A stretch of DNA of 64,000 nucleotides. Origin: Astrobacterium formosum (GTDB lineage: Bacteria > Pseudomonadota > Alphaproteobacteria > Rhizobiales > Xanthobacteraceae). This document shows positions 49,527 to 58,379 of the stretch, piece after piece; position 1 is the first letter of the stretch; each line of letters starts with the position of its first letter. Under the pieces are notes generated by a model that saw only the letters and a list, made by a program, of their open reading frames with translations, ran no database searches and was not told the DNA's origin. The DNA is taken from the NCBI GenBank assembly GCA_030848545.1, contig JAVDCA010000007.1:124001-188000 (forward strand), given 5' to 3'. Made by a program: the position numbers and the translations under genes.

Positions 49527-50498
49527 ATGACCACCCGCAAGATCACCCGCCAGGACCTCACGGAGGCGGCGGAGAAGTACAAGAACTGGGGCATGTGGGG
49601 CCCCGAAGACGAGGTCGGCACGCTCAACTACACGACGCCCGAGGACATCGTCGCCGCCGCCCAGCTGGTGAAGAAGGGAAAGGTCATCTCTCTTGCACTC
49701 GATTTCGACCATCTCGGCCCGCAGGGCGCCAAGAGCAAATATCCGGCCATGGGCCGCATCAATCCGCTGCACACCATGCTGCGCACCGGCACCGACGCCT
49801 ATGCGGGCGTGCTCGACCATCGCGGCATCCGCGCCGCCGACGACATCGCCGTGATCCCGCTGCAGTGCGGCACCCAGTGGGACGGCCTCGGCCACGTGTT
49901 CTATGAGAACTTCATGTGGAACGGCTACGACTGCCGCGAAGTGACGTCCGCCGGCGCGCAGAAGTGCGGCATCGAGAAGACCAAGAACAAGATGGTGGGA
50001 CGCGGCGTGCTGCTCGACGTCGCCCGCTTCAAGGGCGTCGAGTGCCTCGACGATGGCTACGGCATCACCAACAAGGATCTCTACGACACCGCCAAGACGC
50101 AGAACATCGAAGTCAGGCGGGGCGATTTCGTGATCGTGCGCACCGGCATGATGGAGCGCTGCATCAAAGCCGGCTCGTGGGACGGCTATCCGGGCGGCGA
50201 CGCCCCCGGCATGGCGTTCGAGACGCTGGAATTCGTCAAGAAAACCGAGCTCGCCGCACTCGCCACCGACACCTGGGGCGCGGAGGTGCGACCCAACAAC
50301 ACCGAGGGCAACATCAACCAGCCCTGGCACTGGATCACCATCCCGATCATGGGCATGACCATGGGCGAGATCTTCAACCTCGCGGAACTGGCCGACGACT
50401 GCGCCGACGACGGCGTCTACGAATTCCTGTTCGTCGCCCCCGTGATCCCGATCACCGGCGCGGTCGGCTCACCGGTCAATCCACTGGCGATCAAGTAA
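49527..50498 (+). CDS. Cyclase family hydrolase with altered metal motif
   Basis: 323 residues of the cyclase/kynurenine-formamidase-like family (PF04199). Start ATG at 49527 with AAGGA upstream. The family motif HxGTHxDxxxH appears as QCGTQWDGLGH (Gln113, Gln117, Asp119, His123), so two metal-binding histidines are replaced by Gln. Other family parts are present: GRINPLHTMLRTGTDAY and RRGDFVIVRTGMMER. Members of this branch hydrolyse cyclic amides or esters; here either the metal site differs or the reaction does. It lies 42 bp after tetR. Confidence 0.83.
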   Translation: MTTRKITRQDLTEAAEKYKNWGMWGPEDEVGTLNYTTPEDIVAAAQLVKKGKVISLALDFDHLGPQGAKSKYPAMGRINPLHTMLRTGTDAYAGVLDHRGIRAADDIAVIPLQCGTQWDGLGHVFYENFMWNGYDCREVTSAGAQKCGIEKTKNKMVGRGVLLDVARFKGVECLDDGYGITNKDLYDTAKTQNIEVRRGDFVIVRTGMMERCIKAGSWDGYPGGDAPGMAFETLEFVKKTELAALATDTWGAEVRPNNTEGNINQPWHWITIPIMGMTMGEIFNLAELADDCADDGVYEFLFVAPVIPITGAVGSPVNPLAIK

Positions 50499-50520
50499 CC
50501 CCCACCGTCTTGCACGTGAA

Positions 50521-50587
50521 GCGAAGCAATCCAGTCCTTGCTTCGCGGCCGCTGGATTGCTTCGTCGCTTCGCTCCTCGCAATGACG
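50521..50587. repeat. Dispersed REP-like palindrome
   Basis: GAAGCAATCCAG (50523-50534) and CTGGATTGCTTC (50552-50563) form a 12-bp inverted repeat, followed by GTCGCTTCGCTCCTCGCAAT (50564-50583) and GACG. Palindromes of this wording are scattered in intergenic DNA of rhizobial relatives. Confidence 0.6.
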
Positions 50588-50646
50588 ACTCCGTTCGGCA
50601 AGCCTCCACGGATATTCGACTCTGGAATCTCGGAAGTCACATCCAT

Positions 50647-52341
50647 ATGCTCGGACACAATCGCACGAAGATCTCCGGCGCGCAGTGCCTCGCCGACATG
50701 CTGGCCGGCTACGGCGTCAGCCACGTCTTCATGGTGCCGGCGGTCCTGCGCCGCACCTTCTACGAAATGGAAAAGCGAACCAACATCAAAAGGCTGCACA
50801 TCCACGGTGAGAAGGCGGCCGTCTATATGGCCGACGGCTACGCCCGCGCCACCGGCAAGCCCGGCGTGTGCATGGCGCAGGTCATCGGCGCCATGAACCT
50901 GGCGGCCGGTCTGCGCGAGCCCTGGTTCGCCCACTCCCCCGTGATCGCCTTCACGGGCGGTCGTCTCCCGGAGACCAAGTTCCGCAAGGTCTACCAGGAG
51001 AACGATGACATGCCGACCTTCGAGCCGGTGACCAAGTTCAACGCCACCGTCGACGACGTCACACGCTTCCCCGACATGGTGCGCCAGGCATTCCGCGCCG
51101 CCGTCACCGGCATGCCAGGCCCCGTGCATCTCCAGTTCCGCGGCAATGAGGGCCAGATCGACATCGAGGAGGCCGAGATCGAGCCCTTGGTCGAGCCGAT
51201 GTTCTCGCGCGTGCCGCCGTTCCGGCCCCAGCCCGACAGGGACGCCGTCATCAGCGCACTCGAGATCCTGCACAAGGCCGAACGTCCGGTGATCGTCGCC
51301 GGCGGCGGCGTGCGCCATTCGGGCGCCGGACCCGAGGTGGTCGCGCTCGCCGAGGCGCTGCAGATCCCGGTCGCCACCTCGCACAACGGCAAGGACACGA
51401 TCCTCGGCTCGCATCCGCTCGCCGTCGGCGTCGTCGGCACTTATTCGCGCGAGAGCGCCAATCGCGTCGTCAACCGCGCCGATCTCGTGGTCTATATCGG
51501 CTCCGAGACGGGCGGCATGACCACCCACTTCTGGGCGGTGCCGCCGATCGGCACGCCGACCATCCAGATCAACATCGACCCGGAGGCGATCGGCCGCAAC
51601 TATCCCTTCCAGGCGGCAATCAATGCCGACGCTAAGGCGACCGTCGCCATGATGCTCGCCCTGGCGGACCGTTCGAGCGCCGAGCGGCGCAAGGCGTGGG
51701 TCGCCGAGACGCGCCACATCTGCGCCCAGTGGCGGGCAGAATACGAACCGCACCTGACATCGGACGCGGTGCCCATGCGACCCGAGCGGCTGTGCGCGGA
51801 GTTGACCCGGCACGTACCCGACGACGCTCTGATCGTCGCCGACACCGGCCATGCCGGCATGTGGATGAGCCACATGTTCGACCTCACGAGCCCGAAGCAA
51901 TCCTATTTGCGCTGCGCCGGCCATCTCGGCTGGGCGTTCCCGGCGGGGCTCGGAGCCAAATGTGGCGTCGGCGGCCGGCCCGTCGTCGTGTTCACCGGCG
52001 ATGCCGGTTTCTGGTATCACATCGGCGAACTGGAGACCGCAGTGCGCTGGAACATCGCCTCCGTCACGGTGGTCAACAACAATGGCGGCGGCAGCCAGTC
52101 CAAGCGCGGCTATGACCGCGCCTATCTGGATCCGGAAGGCGACGACCGCCGGCGCGAATTGTGGACCTACACGCAGCAGAACTTCGCCGCCATCGCCCAG
52201 CAGATCGGCGCCATGGGCATCCGGGTGGAAAAGCCCTCGGACTTCCCCGCAGCACTCACCAAGGGGCTCGCCGCCAACCGCCCGGTGGTCATCGATGTCG
52301 TCACCGACATCGAGTGCCTGGCGCCGCTGGCGGTGAGCTGA
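50647..52341 (+). CDS. Thiamine-diphosphate enzyme of the acetolactate synthase-like family
   Basis: 564 residues from the ATG at 50647. Catalytic Glu55 lies in HIHGEKAAVYMADGYAR. The middle domain has VIVAGGGVRHSGAG; the ThDP site is VVVFTGDAGFWYHIGELE ending VVNNNGGG, where GDA replaces the usual GDG. It resembles acetolactate synthase, benzoylformate decarboxylase and oxalyl-CoA decarboxylase; no regulatory subunit gene is present, so a catabolic carboligase or decarboxylase is more likely than branched-chain synthesis. It forms a unit with the cyclase, under the TetR regulator. Confidence 0.88.
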   Translation: MLGHNRTKISGAQCLADMLAGYGVSHVFMVPAVLRRTFYEMEKRTNIKRLHIHGEKAAVYMADGYARATGKPGVCMAQVIGAMNLAAGLREPWFAHSPVIAFTGGRLPETKFRKVYQENDDMPTFEPVTKFNATVDDVTRFPDMVRQAFRAAVTGMPGPVHLQFRGNEGQIDIEEAEIEPLVEPMFSRVPPFRPQPDRDAVISALEILHKAERPVIVAGGGVRHSGAGPEVVALAEALQIPVATSHNGKDTILGSHPLAVGVVGTYSRESANRVVNRADLVVYIGSETGGMTTHFWAVPPIGTPTIQINIDPEAIGRNYPFQAAINADAKATVAMMLALADRSSAERRKAWVAETRHICAQWRAEYEPHLTSDAVPMRPERLCAELTRHVPDDALIVADTGHAGMWMSHMFDLTSPKQSYLRCAGHLGWAFPAGLGAKCGVGGRPVVVFTGDAGFWYHIGELETAVRWNIASVTVVNNNGGGSQSKRGYDRAYLDPEGDDRRRELWTYTQQNFAAIAQQIGAMGIRVEKPSDFPAALTKGLAANRPVVIDVVTDIECLAPLAVS

Positions 52342-52358
52342 GGAAATCCTCTCGTCTC

Positions 52359-52382
52359 CCTCTCCCCGCTTGCCGGGAGAGG
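52359..52382. repeat. Short inverted repeat between convergent genes
   Basis: CCTCTCCC and GGGAGAGG with an 8-base spacer, between the ThDP-enzyme and GST stops. Its wording is that of a common dispersed element in GC-rich alphaproteobacteria; it may also help to end both transcripts. Confidence 0.45.
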
Positions 52383-52396
52383 TGAAGCGGCTCGTC

Positions 52397-53071
52397 TCAC
52401 ATCCGATGCACGGTCGGCCAGTCGGGTTCGTCTTCGGGCAACACCCAGGATTCCTTGAGCGCCGCCTCGTTCCATTCCCGCCACGCCGGCAGCGCCATCA
52501 TGGCCTGCATGTAGGCGGCTGAGACGTCGTCCACCTCGACCTTGTAGGTCGCAAAGCGCGCCACCACCGGGGCGTACATGGCGTCGGCCGCCGTGAAGGC
52601 GCCGAACAGGAAGGGCCCGCCGGCGCCGAAGCGCTTGCGGCAGTCTCCCCACATCGCCTCGATGCGTCTCACATTGGCGGCGACGTCCGGCGGCAGATCG
52701 CGCGCCATTGCGGGCCGCCACATGTTCATGGGCAGGTGCCGGCGCAGCGGCACGAAGCCGGCATGCATCTCGTTCGCCACCGCCCGCGCGTGCGCCCTCG
52801 CCTTGACGTCGGCCGGCCACAGATGCACGTCGGGAAATTTTTCAGCCAGGTATTCAAGGATCGCGAGCGACTCCCAGACATGAACGTCGTCGTCGATCAG
52901 TACCGGCACCTTGCCGGTGCCCGACAGCTTTCCGAGCCGCTCCTTGAAGTCGGGCGCGTTCAGGGACACGACCGTTTCGTCGAACGGAATACCGGCCACC
53001 TTGAGGCCGAACCATGGCCGCATCGACCATGACGAATAGTTCTTGTTGCCGATCACCAGATGAAGGCCCAT
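52397..53071 (-). CDS. Glutathione S-transferase family protein
   Basis: 224 residues. The N-terminal thioredoxin-like domain begins HLVIGNKNYSSWSMRPW, with catalytic Ser likely in the SSWS stretch, GKVPVLIDDD (cis-Pro) and WESLAILEYLAEKFP (gamma-glutamyl contact). The C-terminal helical domain has FGAFTAADAMYAPVV. The start at 53071 follows GGAG by nine bases; an ATG 15 bp upstream lacks one. Likely role is detoxification or maleylacetoacetate-type isomerisation. Confidence 0.9.
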   Translation of the reverse strand: MGLHLVIGNKNYSSWSMRPWFGLKVAGIPFDETVVSLNAPDFKERLGKLSGTGKVPVLIDDDVHVWESLAILEYLAEKFPDVHLWPADVKARAHARAVANEMHAGFVPLRRHLPMNMWRPAMARDLPPDVAANVRRIEAMWGDCRKRFGAGGPFLFGAFTAADAMYAPVVARFATYKVEVDDVSAAYMQAMMALPAWREWNEAALKESWVLPEDEPDWPTVHRM

Positions 53072-53324
53072 GGCTTTCGTCTCCATTTTAATTCAATTGC
53101 CTTCGGCCGATCTCTGGCCAAGCTTTAATTGGTGAACATGCCGTAGCGCCAATCGCAGAGCGAAAACCCATTAATGTTCATGCGCCCGCGGCCGCGTCCG
53201 TTTATGGGTTCTGCCTTCGTCCATAGCAATCGTAAATGGCGCCGAACATCCGCGAACGCCACGTAAATGCTTTGTTTCCAGCGGGGTACAACAGCGACGC
53301 ATCGCATTAAGGGCGCCGACGTTT

Positions 53325-53735
53325 TCATGCTTTCGGGTTCGTTTCCGCCGCTTCGACCGGGCCCCCGGCCGCCTTCCAGGCAGCGAACCCACCGCCGATA
53401 TGGGCAACCGGAGAAAGCCCCATGCGCTGCGCCATTTGGGTCGCGAGCGCGGAGCGCTGGCCGGCGGCGCAGAAGAACACGAACCGCTTGTCCGCGCCGA
53501 ACACCGGCTTGTGGTACTTGCTCGCCGGGTCGATCCAGAACTCGAGCATGCCACGCGGGCAATGGAATGCGCCCGGCACCCTGCCCTCGCGCGCGAGTTC
53601 GCGGACATCGCGCAGGTCGATGAAGACGATGTCGCCGCGACCATGGAGTGCGACCGCCTCGGCGGCCGCAAGGGTCTCGATCTCCGCTTCGGCCGCAGCG
53701 ACCAGCTGGGCGACCGGAGTGATGGTGTGAGGCAT
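53325..53735 (-). CDS. Rhodanese-like domain protein
   Basis: 136 residues, one rhodanese domain. Catalytic Cys89 lies in RFVFFCAAGQRSALA; DIVFIDLRDVRELAREGRVP and HIGGGFAAWKAAGGP are family marks. The start at 53735 follows GGAG. It would move persulfide sulfur in the cytosol. Its upstream stretch carries a 15-bp repeat array. Confidence 0.9.
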   Translation of the reverse strand: MPHTITPVAQLVAAAEAEIETLAAAEAVALHGRGDIVFIDLRDVRELAREGRVPGAFHCPRGMLEFWIDPASKYHKPVFGADKRFVFFCAAGQRSALATQMAQRMGLSPVAHIGGGFAAWKAAGGPVEAAETNPKA

Positions 53736-53757
53736 CGACGCTCTCCATGGGCGTTGC

Positions 53758-53830
53758 GGATCGAACAAATGCGGATCGAGCAAATGGATCGAACAGCTGT
53801 GGATCGAACAGCTGTGGTCGAAAATCCGCG
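53758..53830. repeat. Tandem array, mostly 15-bp period, upstream of the rhodanese gene
   Basis: Units GGATCGAACAAATGC, GGATCGAGCAAAT (13 bp), then GGATCGAACAGCTGT twice, and a degenerate fifth unit. The rest of the 382-bp gap to the DUF599 gene shows no gene. Confidence 0.75.
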
Positions 53831-54117
53831 GCTCGATGGTGTCCACCACCATCAAGGGCAGCTTCATTCCGCTACCGCTTTTAAGAGGCTCTGCCGATAC
53901 TCGCAAGTCGCATGAAGCACGCACTCCGGGACAAGCCTGCCGCCCGTTTCGAGACGAACGGCCACACCTTGCCGGCGATGTCCGGTCCGCCGCCATGCAA
54001 GGGGGCGGCAGGACCATGATGGGAGGCGGGCCGACCGTCCTGCATCCTGGAGGCGAGGATGGGGTGGGTCGGCGACAAGACTCGGGTACAATGGGAATCG
54101 GACCGACGAGACCCACC

Positions 54118-54810
54118 ATGAACATATTTCCTCCCGCCGACCTCATCGCCCTCGGCCTGTTCGTCTTCGCCTGGGGAGGTTACGCCCTTGCGCTCGAATG
54201 GAACGAACGCGGCAAGGACAGCCTCAACGCCCGCATGCACCGCTTCCGCGAGGTGTGGATGCAACGGGCGCTGGAGCGCGACGTGCGTATCATCGACACT
54301 CAGATCATGGGCAGTCTGCAGAACGGCACGGCGTTCTTCGCGTCCACGACGCTGCTCGCCATCGGCGGCGTCCTGAGCCTGTTGCGTTCGTCCAGCGAAA
54401 CCCTCGCCATGGTGGCCGATCTGCCCTTCGCCATCGCGACCACCCGCACCCAGTGGGAGGTGAAGGTGGTCGGCCTCGTGATCATCTTCGTCTATGCGTT
54501 CTTCAAGTTCGCGTGGTCGTACCGGCTGTTCAACTACGCCGCCATCCTGCTCGGTGCGATGCCACCCCGCGAAGCCTTCGGCACGCCCGAGGGCGACTCC
54601 CATGTGCGCAAGGTCACCGGCATGATCGAATCGGCGGGCCGCCACTTCAATCGCGGCCAGCGGGCGTTCTTCTTCGCTCTCGGTTATCTGGGCTGGTTCG
54701 CCGGCCCCTACGCCCTGATGGTGGCGACGGTGGCGACGGTGGCGGTCATGTGGCGACGGCAGTTCATCTCGCAGTCGCGCCGTGCCCTCGACGAGACGGA
54801 GCCGAGCTGA
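54118..54810 (+). CDS. DUF599 family membrane protein
   Basis: 230 residues with four membrane helices: residues 6-24, 75-95 (FASTTLLAIGGVLSLL), 116-136 (VVGLVIIFVYAFFKFAWSY), and 190-215. The stretch GSLQNGTAFFASTTL and the arginine-rich first loop fit DUF599. Function unknown. Start ATG at 54118; two in-frame starts further upstream lack protein-like sequence. Confidence 0.8.
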   Translation: MNIFPPADLIALGLFVFAWGGYALALEWNERGKDSLNARMHRFREVWMQRALERDVRIIDTQIMGSLQNGTAFFASTTLLAIGGVLSLLRSSSETLAMVADLPFAIATTRTQWEVKVVGLVIIFVYAFFKFAWSYRLFNYAAILLGAMPPREAFGTPEGDSHVRKVTGMIESAGRHFNRGQRAFFFALGYLGWFAGPYALMVATVATVAVMWRRQFISQSRRALDETEPS

Positions 54811-54835
54811 CCATCGCAGCGCCGCCCCACCCTCC

Positions 54836-54865
54836 TCCCACTGAGACGTCCCCCACTGAGACGTG
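54836..54865. repeat. Two-copy 15-bp direct repeat
   Basis: TCCCACTGAGACGTC followed directly by CCCCACTGAGACGTG, between convergent genes. Confidence 0.6.
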
Positions 54866-54867
54866 GA

Positions 54868-55041
54868 TCAGGAGAGCTCGAAGGCGACCCCGACGATGGC
54901 GATCGCAGCGATCGTCACGACGGCCACGACGGTGGTGAAAAGCGATTCGACGAATTGGCGGCGGCGCTCCCTAGCCGCCGCGACGTCGTCGCCATCGGCG
55001 GTGACCGGCGGGGCATGCAGCGCGGGCACGTGCATCGACAT
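54868..55041 (-). CDS. Small single-helix membrane protein
   Basis: 57 residues from the ATG at 55041, preceded by GAGAGG six bases upstream. A charged N-terminal part (DDVAAARERRRQFVES) is followed by one membrane helix (LFTTVVAVVTIAAIAIVGVA) at the C-terminus, a tail-anchored layout. Not assigned to a family. Confidence 0.6.
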   Translation of the reverse strand: MSMHVPALHAPPVTADGDDVAAARERRRQFVESLFTTVVAVVTIAAIAIVGVAFELS

Positions 55042-55187
55042 GGTCGGCCTCTCGGAACCAGCAGTTCCCGGCGCCACGGACCGGTCTTGACGGCCCGCAC
55101 AGCGTCGGCGCGAATCTCAAAAACAATCTCAAGTTTCGACCCCAGTGGTAAATAACTGGTAACCATGACGGGCTCTTTTCCGGAGCT

Positions 55188-55982
55188 TCAAGGTCCAGGA
55201 AACAGCATCTGGGTCCGGCCCGTGAGCCAATAAACAACGAGCCCTGCCCACTCCCTCACGGCCGTATCGGTCCGCCGCAGGCCGGCGCTGACGGTGTCGA
55301 ATGGAAAGAGTCCATCGCCAGCGGCCGTTCGCCAATCGACCGGATAGGCTTCCACCGGGAATTGTGCTGCGCGAAAGACGGCCATGGCGCGTGGCATGTG
55401 ATAGGCGGATGTGACCAGAAGCCAGCGTTCCCCCGGTTTCGGCGCCGCCAGCGTTCGGGAGAATTCCGCGTTTTCCACGGTGTTGCGTGAGCGCCCATCG
55501 AGGATGAGGCGCTCGCGCGGAAGGCCGATCGACTCGAATAGGCTGGCGGCGATGTCGGCTTCGGCGCCGTTGGGGAGAATGACGCGATTTGTGCCACCGC
55601 TGTAGATGATACGGGCCTGCGGATAGGTCCGCGCCAGCGCCGCCGCGGCGGTGATCCGCTCCGCTGACTCGTTGAGATAAGGGGCCCCCCGCGCCAGCGA
55701 CAATTCCGAGCTGATGGCCCCGCCCAGGACCACGATGCCGTCGGGAGCCCCGCGCCCGGCGTCCCAAGCCGGAAAGCGTTCTTCCAGCGGCGCGATCAGC
55801 CAATTACCCAGCGGAGACAGCCCGGCAACCACCAGGAGGACGAGGCTCGCGGCCGTGAGTCCCCGACCGATGCGCCGCCACCGCGTCAGACCCAGGAGGA
55901 GCCCGGCGAAGCCGAGGCAGAGAAGGAGATTCGACGGCGAGGCGAAGAAGCCGAGTGTTTTCGAGATGATGAAGAACATCAC
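55188..55982 (-). CDS. YdcF family (DUF218) protein
   Basis: 264 residues. Two N-terminal membrane helices (NLLLCLGFAGLLLGLTRW and LTAASLVLLVVAGLSPLG) precede the DUF218 domain: DGIVVLGGAI, IIYSGGTNRV, DGRSRNTVENAEFSR and LLVTSAYHMPRAMAVFR. The family includes ElyC/SanA-type envelope proteins. It probably acts in the envelope on a glycan or lipid carrier. Confidence 0.88.
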   Translation of the reverse strand: MMFFIISKTLGFFASPSNLLLCLGFAGLLLGLTRWRRIGRGLTAASLVLLVVAGLSPLGNWLIAPLEERFPAWDAGRGAPDGIVVLGGAISSELSLARGAPYLNESAERITAAAALARTYPQARIIYSGGTNRVILPNGAEADIAASLFESIGLPRERLILDGRSRNTVENAEFSRTLAAPKPGERWLLVTSAYHMPRAMAVFRAAQFPVEAYPVDWRTAAGDGLFPFDTVSAGLRRTDTAVREWAGLVVYWLTGRTQMLFPGP

Positions 55983-56031
55983 GGCTCCGGGTGACGTACC
56001 GATCAGACGGCAGCGACCCGAACGCCACCGC

Positions 56032-56607
56032 TTACACGGGCGCCAGGCCGAGGCGGGCGTCCCGCCGTCGCAACCAGGCGACGAAGGGCACCGACAACAG
56101 GACCATCCAGGCCTTCCCCAGCACCTGACCGGGGAGGAAATCGAGCGATCCGAAGGCGAGCCACAGGAACACGATCGAATCGATCACCAGCCCGACCAGT
56201 CCCGAGGCGACCACCGCCACCACCAGGCGGCGGCGGGCGAGCGGGGTATAGACCAGGAGATCGGCCAGTTCGGACAACAGGAAGGCGGCTGCCGAGGCCG
56301 CCACCAGGGCGGGTGGCGCGAGCAGCGCCGACAGGCCGGCCCCGGCCAGGATCGCGAACGCGGCAATGCCGGTGCCGAGCCGCCGCTGCACCAGATCGCG
56401 CAGCACCAGAGCGGCGCCGATCATGGTGACGCCGGAGGGCGCCAACAGGTGCGGGGCGACCGGAATCAGGCACGGGCCCTGTGCCGTGCAGACGGTGCCG
56501 ACATTCCCGATCATCCAGTTGGCGAGCGGAACCGTCAGGGCGAACAGGATCAGGAAGACATAGCCTTCGATACGGCGGCGGTCGAAATCGGTCGTGAGTG
56601 TGGTCAT
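56032..56607 (-). CDS. VUT family queuosine-precursor transporter (YhhQ-like)
   Basis: 191 residues, six membrane helices. The motifs YVFLILFALTVPLANWMIGN, SGVTMIGAALVLRDLVQRRL and SELADLLVYTPLARRRLVVA fit the VUT/YhhQ family of queuine or preQ0/preQ1 importers. It sits 6 bp after queC, so import and synthesis of 7-deazaguanine are encoded together. Confidence 0.9.
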   Translation of the reverse strand: MTTLTTDFDRRRIEGYVFLILFALTVPLANWMIGNVGTVCTAQGPCLIPVAPHLLAPSGVTMIGAALVLRDLVQRRLGTGIAAFAILAGAGLSALLAPPALVAASAAAFLLSELADLLVYTPLARRRLVVAVVASGLVGLVIDSIVFLWLAFGSLDFLPGQVLGKAWMVLLSVPFVAWLRRRDARLGLAPV

Positions 56608-56613
56608 GCGTCT

Positions 56614-57363
56614 CTAAGTAGCGGTTGTTGCGCCTGCGGCGCCCGCCATCCATCGCGAAAATCCATCCGCCCGCAACCGGCAGGCCGGGCATTCGCCACA
56701 GCCGTACCCCCAAGGGTGCCGGTGGGAACGGTCGCCCAGATAGCAGGTATGGGTCTCCTCGACCAGCAGCTCGACCAGCGGGCGGCCGCCGATCGCCTCC
56801 GCGAGCGCAAAAGTTGCAGCCTTGTCGATCCACATCAGCGGTGTATGCACCGTGACGCGGCGGTCCATGCCCAGTGTGAGGGCCACCTGCATGGCCTTGA
56901 TGGTGTCGTCCCGGCAGTCCGGGTAGCCCGAATAGTCGGTCTCGCAAACGCCGGTGACCAAGTGGCGGGCGCCGCGCCGGTAGGCGAGCGCGGCGGCAAA
57001 CGACAGGAAGATCAGGTTGCGGCCGGGCACGAAGGTGGTCGGCAGGCCGTTATCCGCGACCGCGATCTCGACATCCCGGGTCAGGGCCGTTTCGGAAATG
57101 GCGGCCAGCGCGTCGAGCCGGATGACATGGTCGTCGCCCAGCCTCTCCGCGAAGCCGGAGTCGAGGGCCGCGATCCGCTTGCGCACGCGCGGGCGGACCG
57201 CGAGCTCGACCGCGTGGCGTTGGCCGTAGTCGAAGCCGATGGTTTCGACCTGTGCGAAGCGTTGCAGCGCCCAGGCGAGACAAACGGTGGAATCCTGGCC
57301 GCCGGAGAAGAGGACCAGGGCGGTGTCGGCCGAGACCGGCACGGACGAAGCCGGGATCATCAT
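56614..57363 (-). CDS. queC: 7-cyano-7-deazaguanine synthase QueC
   Basis: Makes preQ0 from 7-carboxy-7-deazaguanine with ATP and ammonia, for queuosine in tRNA. 249 residues; PP-loop [16 protein letters not shown], then GFDYGQRH and [10 protein letters not shown]. The zinc site is the cysteine group CYLGDR and [10 protein letters not shown]. The ATG overlaps the aldo/keto reductase stop (ATGA). queD and queE are not in the window. Confidence 0.96.
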   Translation of the reverse strand: MMIPASSVPVSADTALVLFSGGQDSTVCLAWALQRFAQVETIGFDYGQRHAVELAVRPRVRKRIAALDSGFAERLGDDHVIRLDALAAISETALTRDVEIAVADNGLPTTFVPGRNLIFLSFAAALAYRRGARHLVTGVCETDYSGYPDCRDDTIKAMQVALTLGMDRRVTVHTPLMWIDKAATFALAEAIGGRPLVELLVEETHTCYLGDRSHRHPWGYGCGECPACRLRADGFSRWMAGAAGATTAT

Positions 57364-58154
57364 TCCCGCACGCTGCCGGTCGGGGTCGCCAGAGTGGCGA
57401 TCTCGGCCATCTCCTCAGGCGTCAATTCGAAATCGAACACCGCCATGTTCTCCGACAGCCGTTCCACCTTCGAGGTGCTGGGAATCACGATGGCGCCCTG
57501 CTGCAGCAGCCAGCGCAAGGCCACCTGCCCGCCGTTCTTGCCGTAGTTCATCCCGACGGTGGACAGGATGTCGTTGGCGACGGTCTTGCCCTTGGCGAGC
57601 GGGCTGTAGGCCGTCACCGACAGCCCATGCCGGGCGCAAGCCGCCACCAGGGTGCGCTGGTCGATGAACGGATGCCACTCGATCTGATTGGTGACCAGGG
57701 GTTCGCTGGCGAACTTGATCGCCTCGTCCATCAGCGCAGCGGAGAAGTTCGACACGCCGATATGGCGGGCATAGCCTTCCTGCTTCATGCGGCACAGGGC
57801 GGCGATGGTCTCGGCGAGCGGGACGCGCGGGTTGGGCCAGTGGATCAGCAACAGGTCGACGTCCGACAGGCGCATCTTGGCTAGGCTGTCCTTGGCGGCG
57901 CGGGCGAGTTCGCCGGGGGCGAGGTGGGTCGACCACACCTTGGTGGTGATGAACACCTCGTCGCGCCTGACGCCCGAAGCCCGCAGGCCTTCGCCCACCT
58001 CACGCTCGTTCTCGTACATCTCGGCGGTGTCGATGTGGCGGTAGCCGAGCCGGAGCGCCTGCTGGACAAGACGGGCGCAATGGCGACCGCTCAGCTTCCA
58101 GGTCCCCAGGCCGAGCGCCGGAATCTTGGCGCCGTTGGCGTCGACGGTCTGCAT
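57360..58154 (-). CDS. Aldo/keto reductase
   Basis: 264-residue NADPH-dependent (beta/alpha)8 reductase with the full catalytic set Asp42, Tyr47 ([11 protein letters not shown]), Lys72 (TTKVW) and His105 (LLLIHWPNP). The nucleotide site near the C-terminus is [13 protein letters not shown]. First gene of a three-gene unit with queC and the VUT transporter; its link to queuosine is unclear and may be only transcriptional. Confidence 0.94.
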   Translation of the reverse strand: MQTVDANGAKIPALGLGTWKLSGRHCARLVQQALRLGYRHIDTAEMYENEREVGEGLRASGVRRDEVFITTKVWSTHLAPGELARAAKDSLAKMRLSDVDLLLIHWPNPRVPLAETIAALCRMKQEGYARHIGVSNFSAALMDEAIKFASEPLVTNQIEWHPFIDQRTLVAACARHGLSVTAYSPLAKGKTVANDILSTVGMNYGKNGGQVALRWLLQQGAIVIPSTSKVERLSENMAVFDFELTPEEMAEIATLATPTGSVRE

Positions 58155-58379
58155 AACGTCTCCGTCAGAATTGCGCGATTCACCTGCTTAGCGCGAATCC
58201 TGAGGTCCGCCAACGGGTCCGGCGAACTAGAGGAGCGAATCTCACCCTTTGGCGATGCTCACGACCGCCGCGGCGGCCCACCGACGAAAATGAAAATCGC
58301 AGGAGTGCTGGATCGCGAATGCAGACGGAGAGCAAATAAAGCGCTCCCGTCTGCAACTCGTAATAAGACCGGGCTGCGT

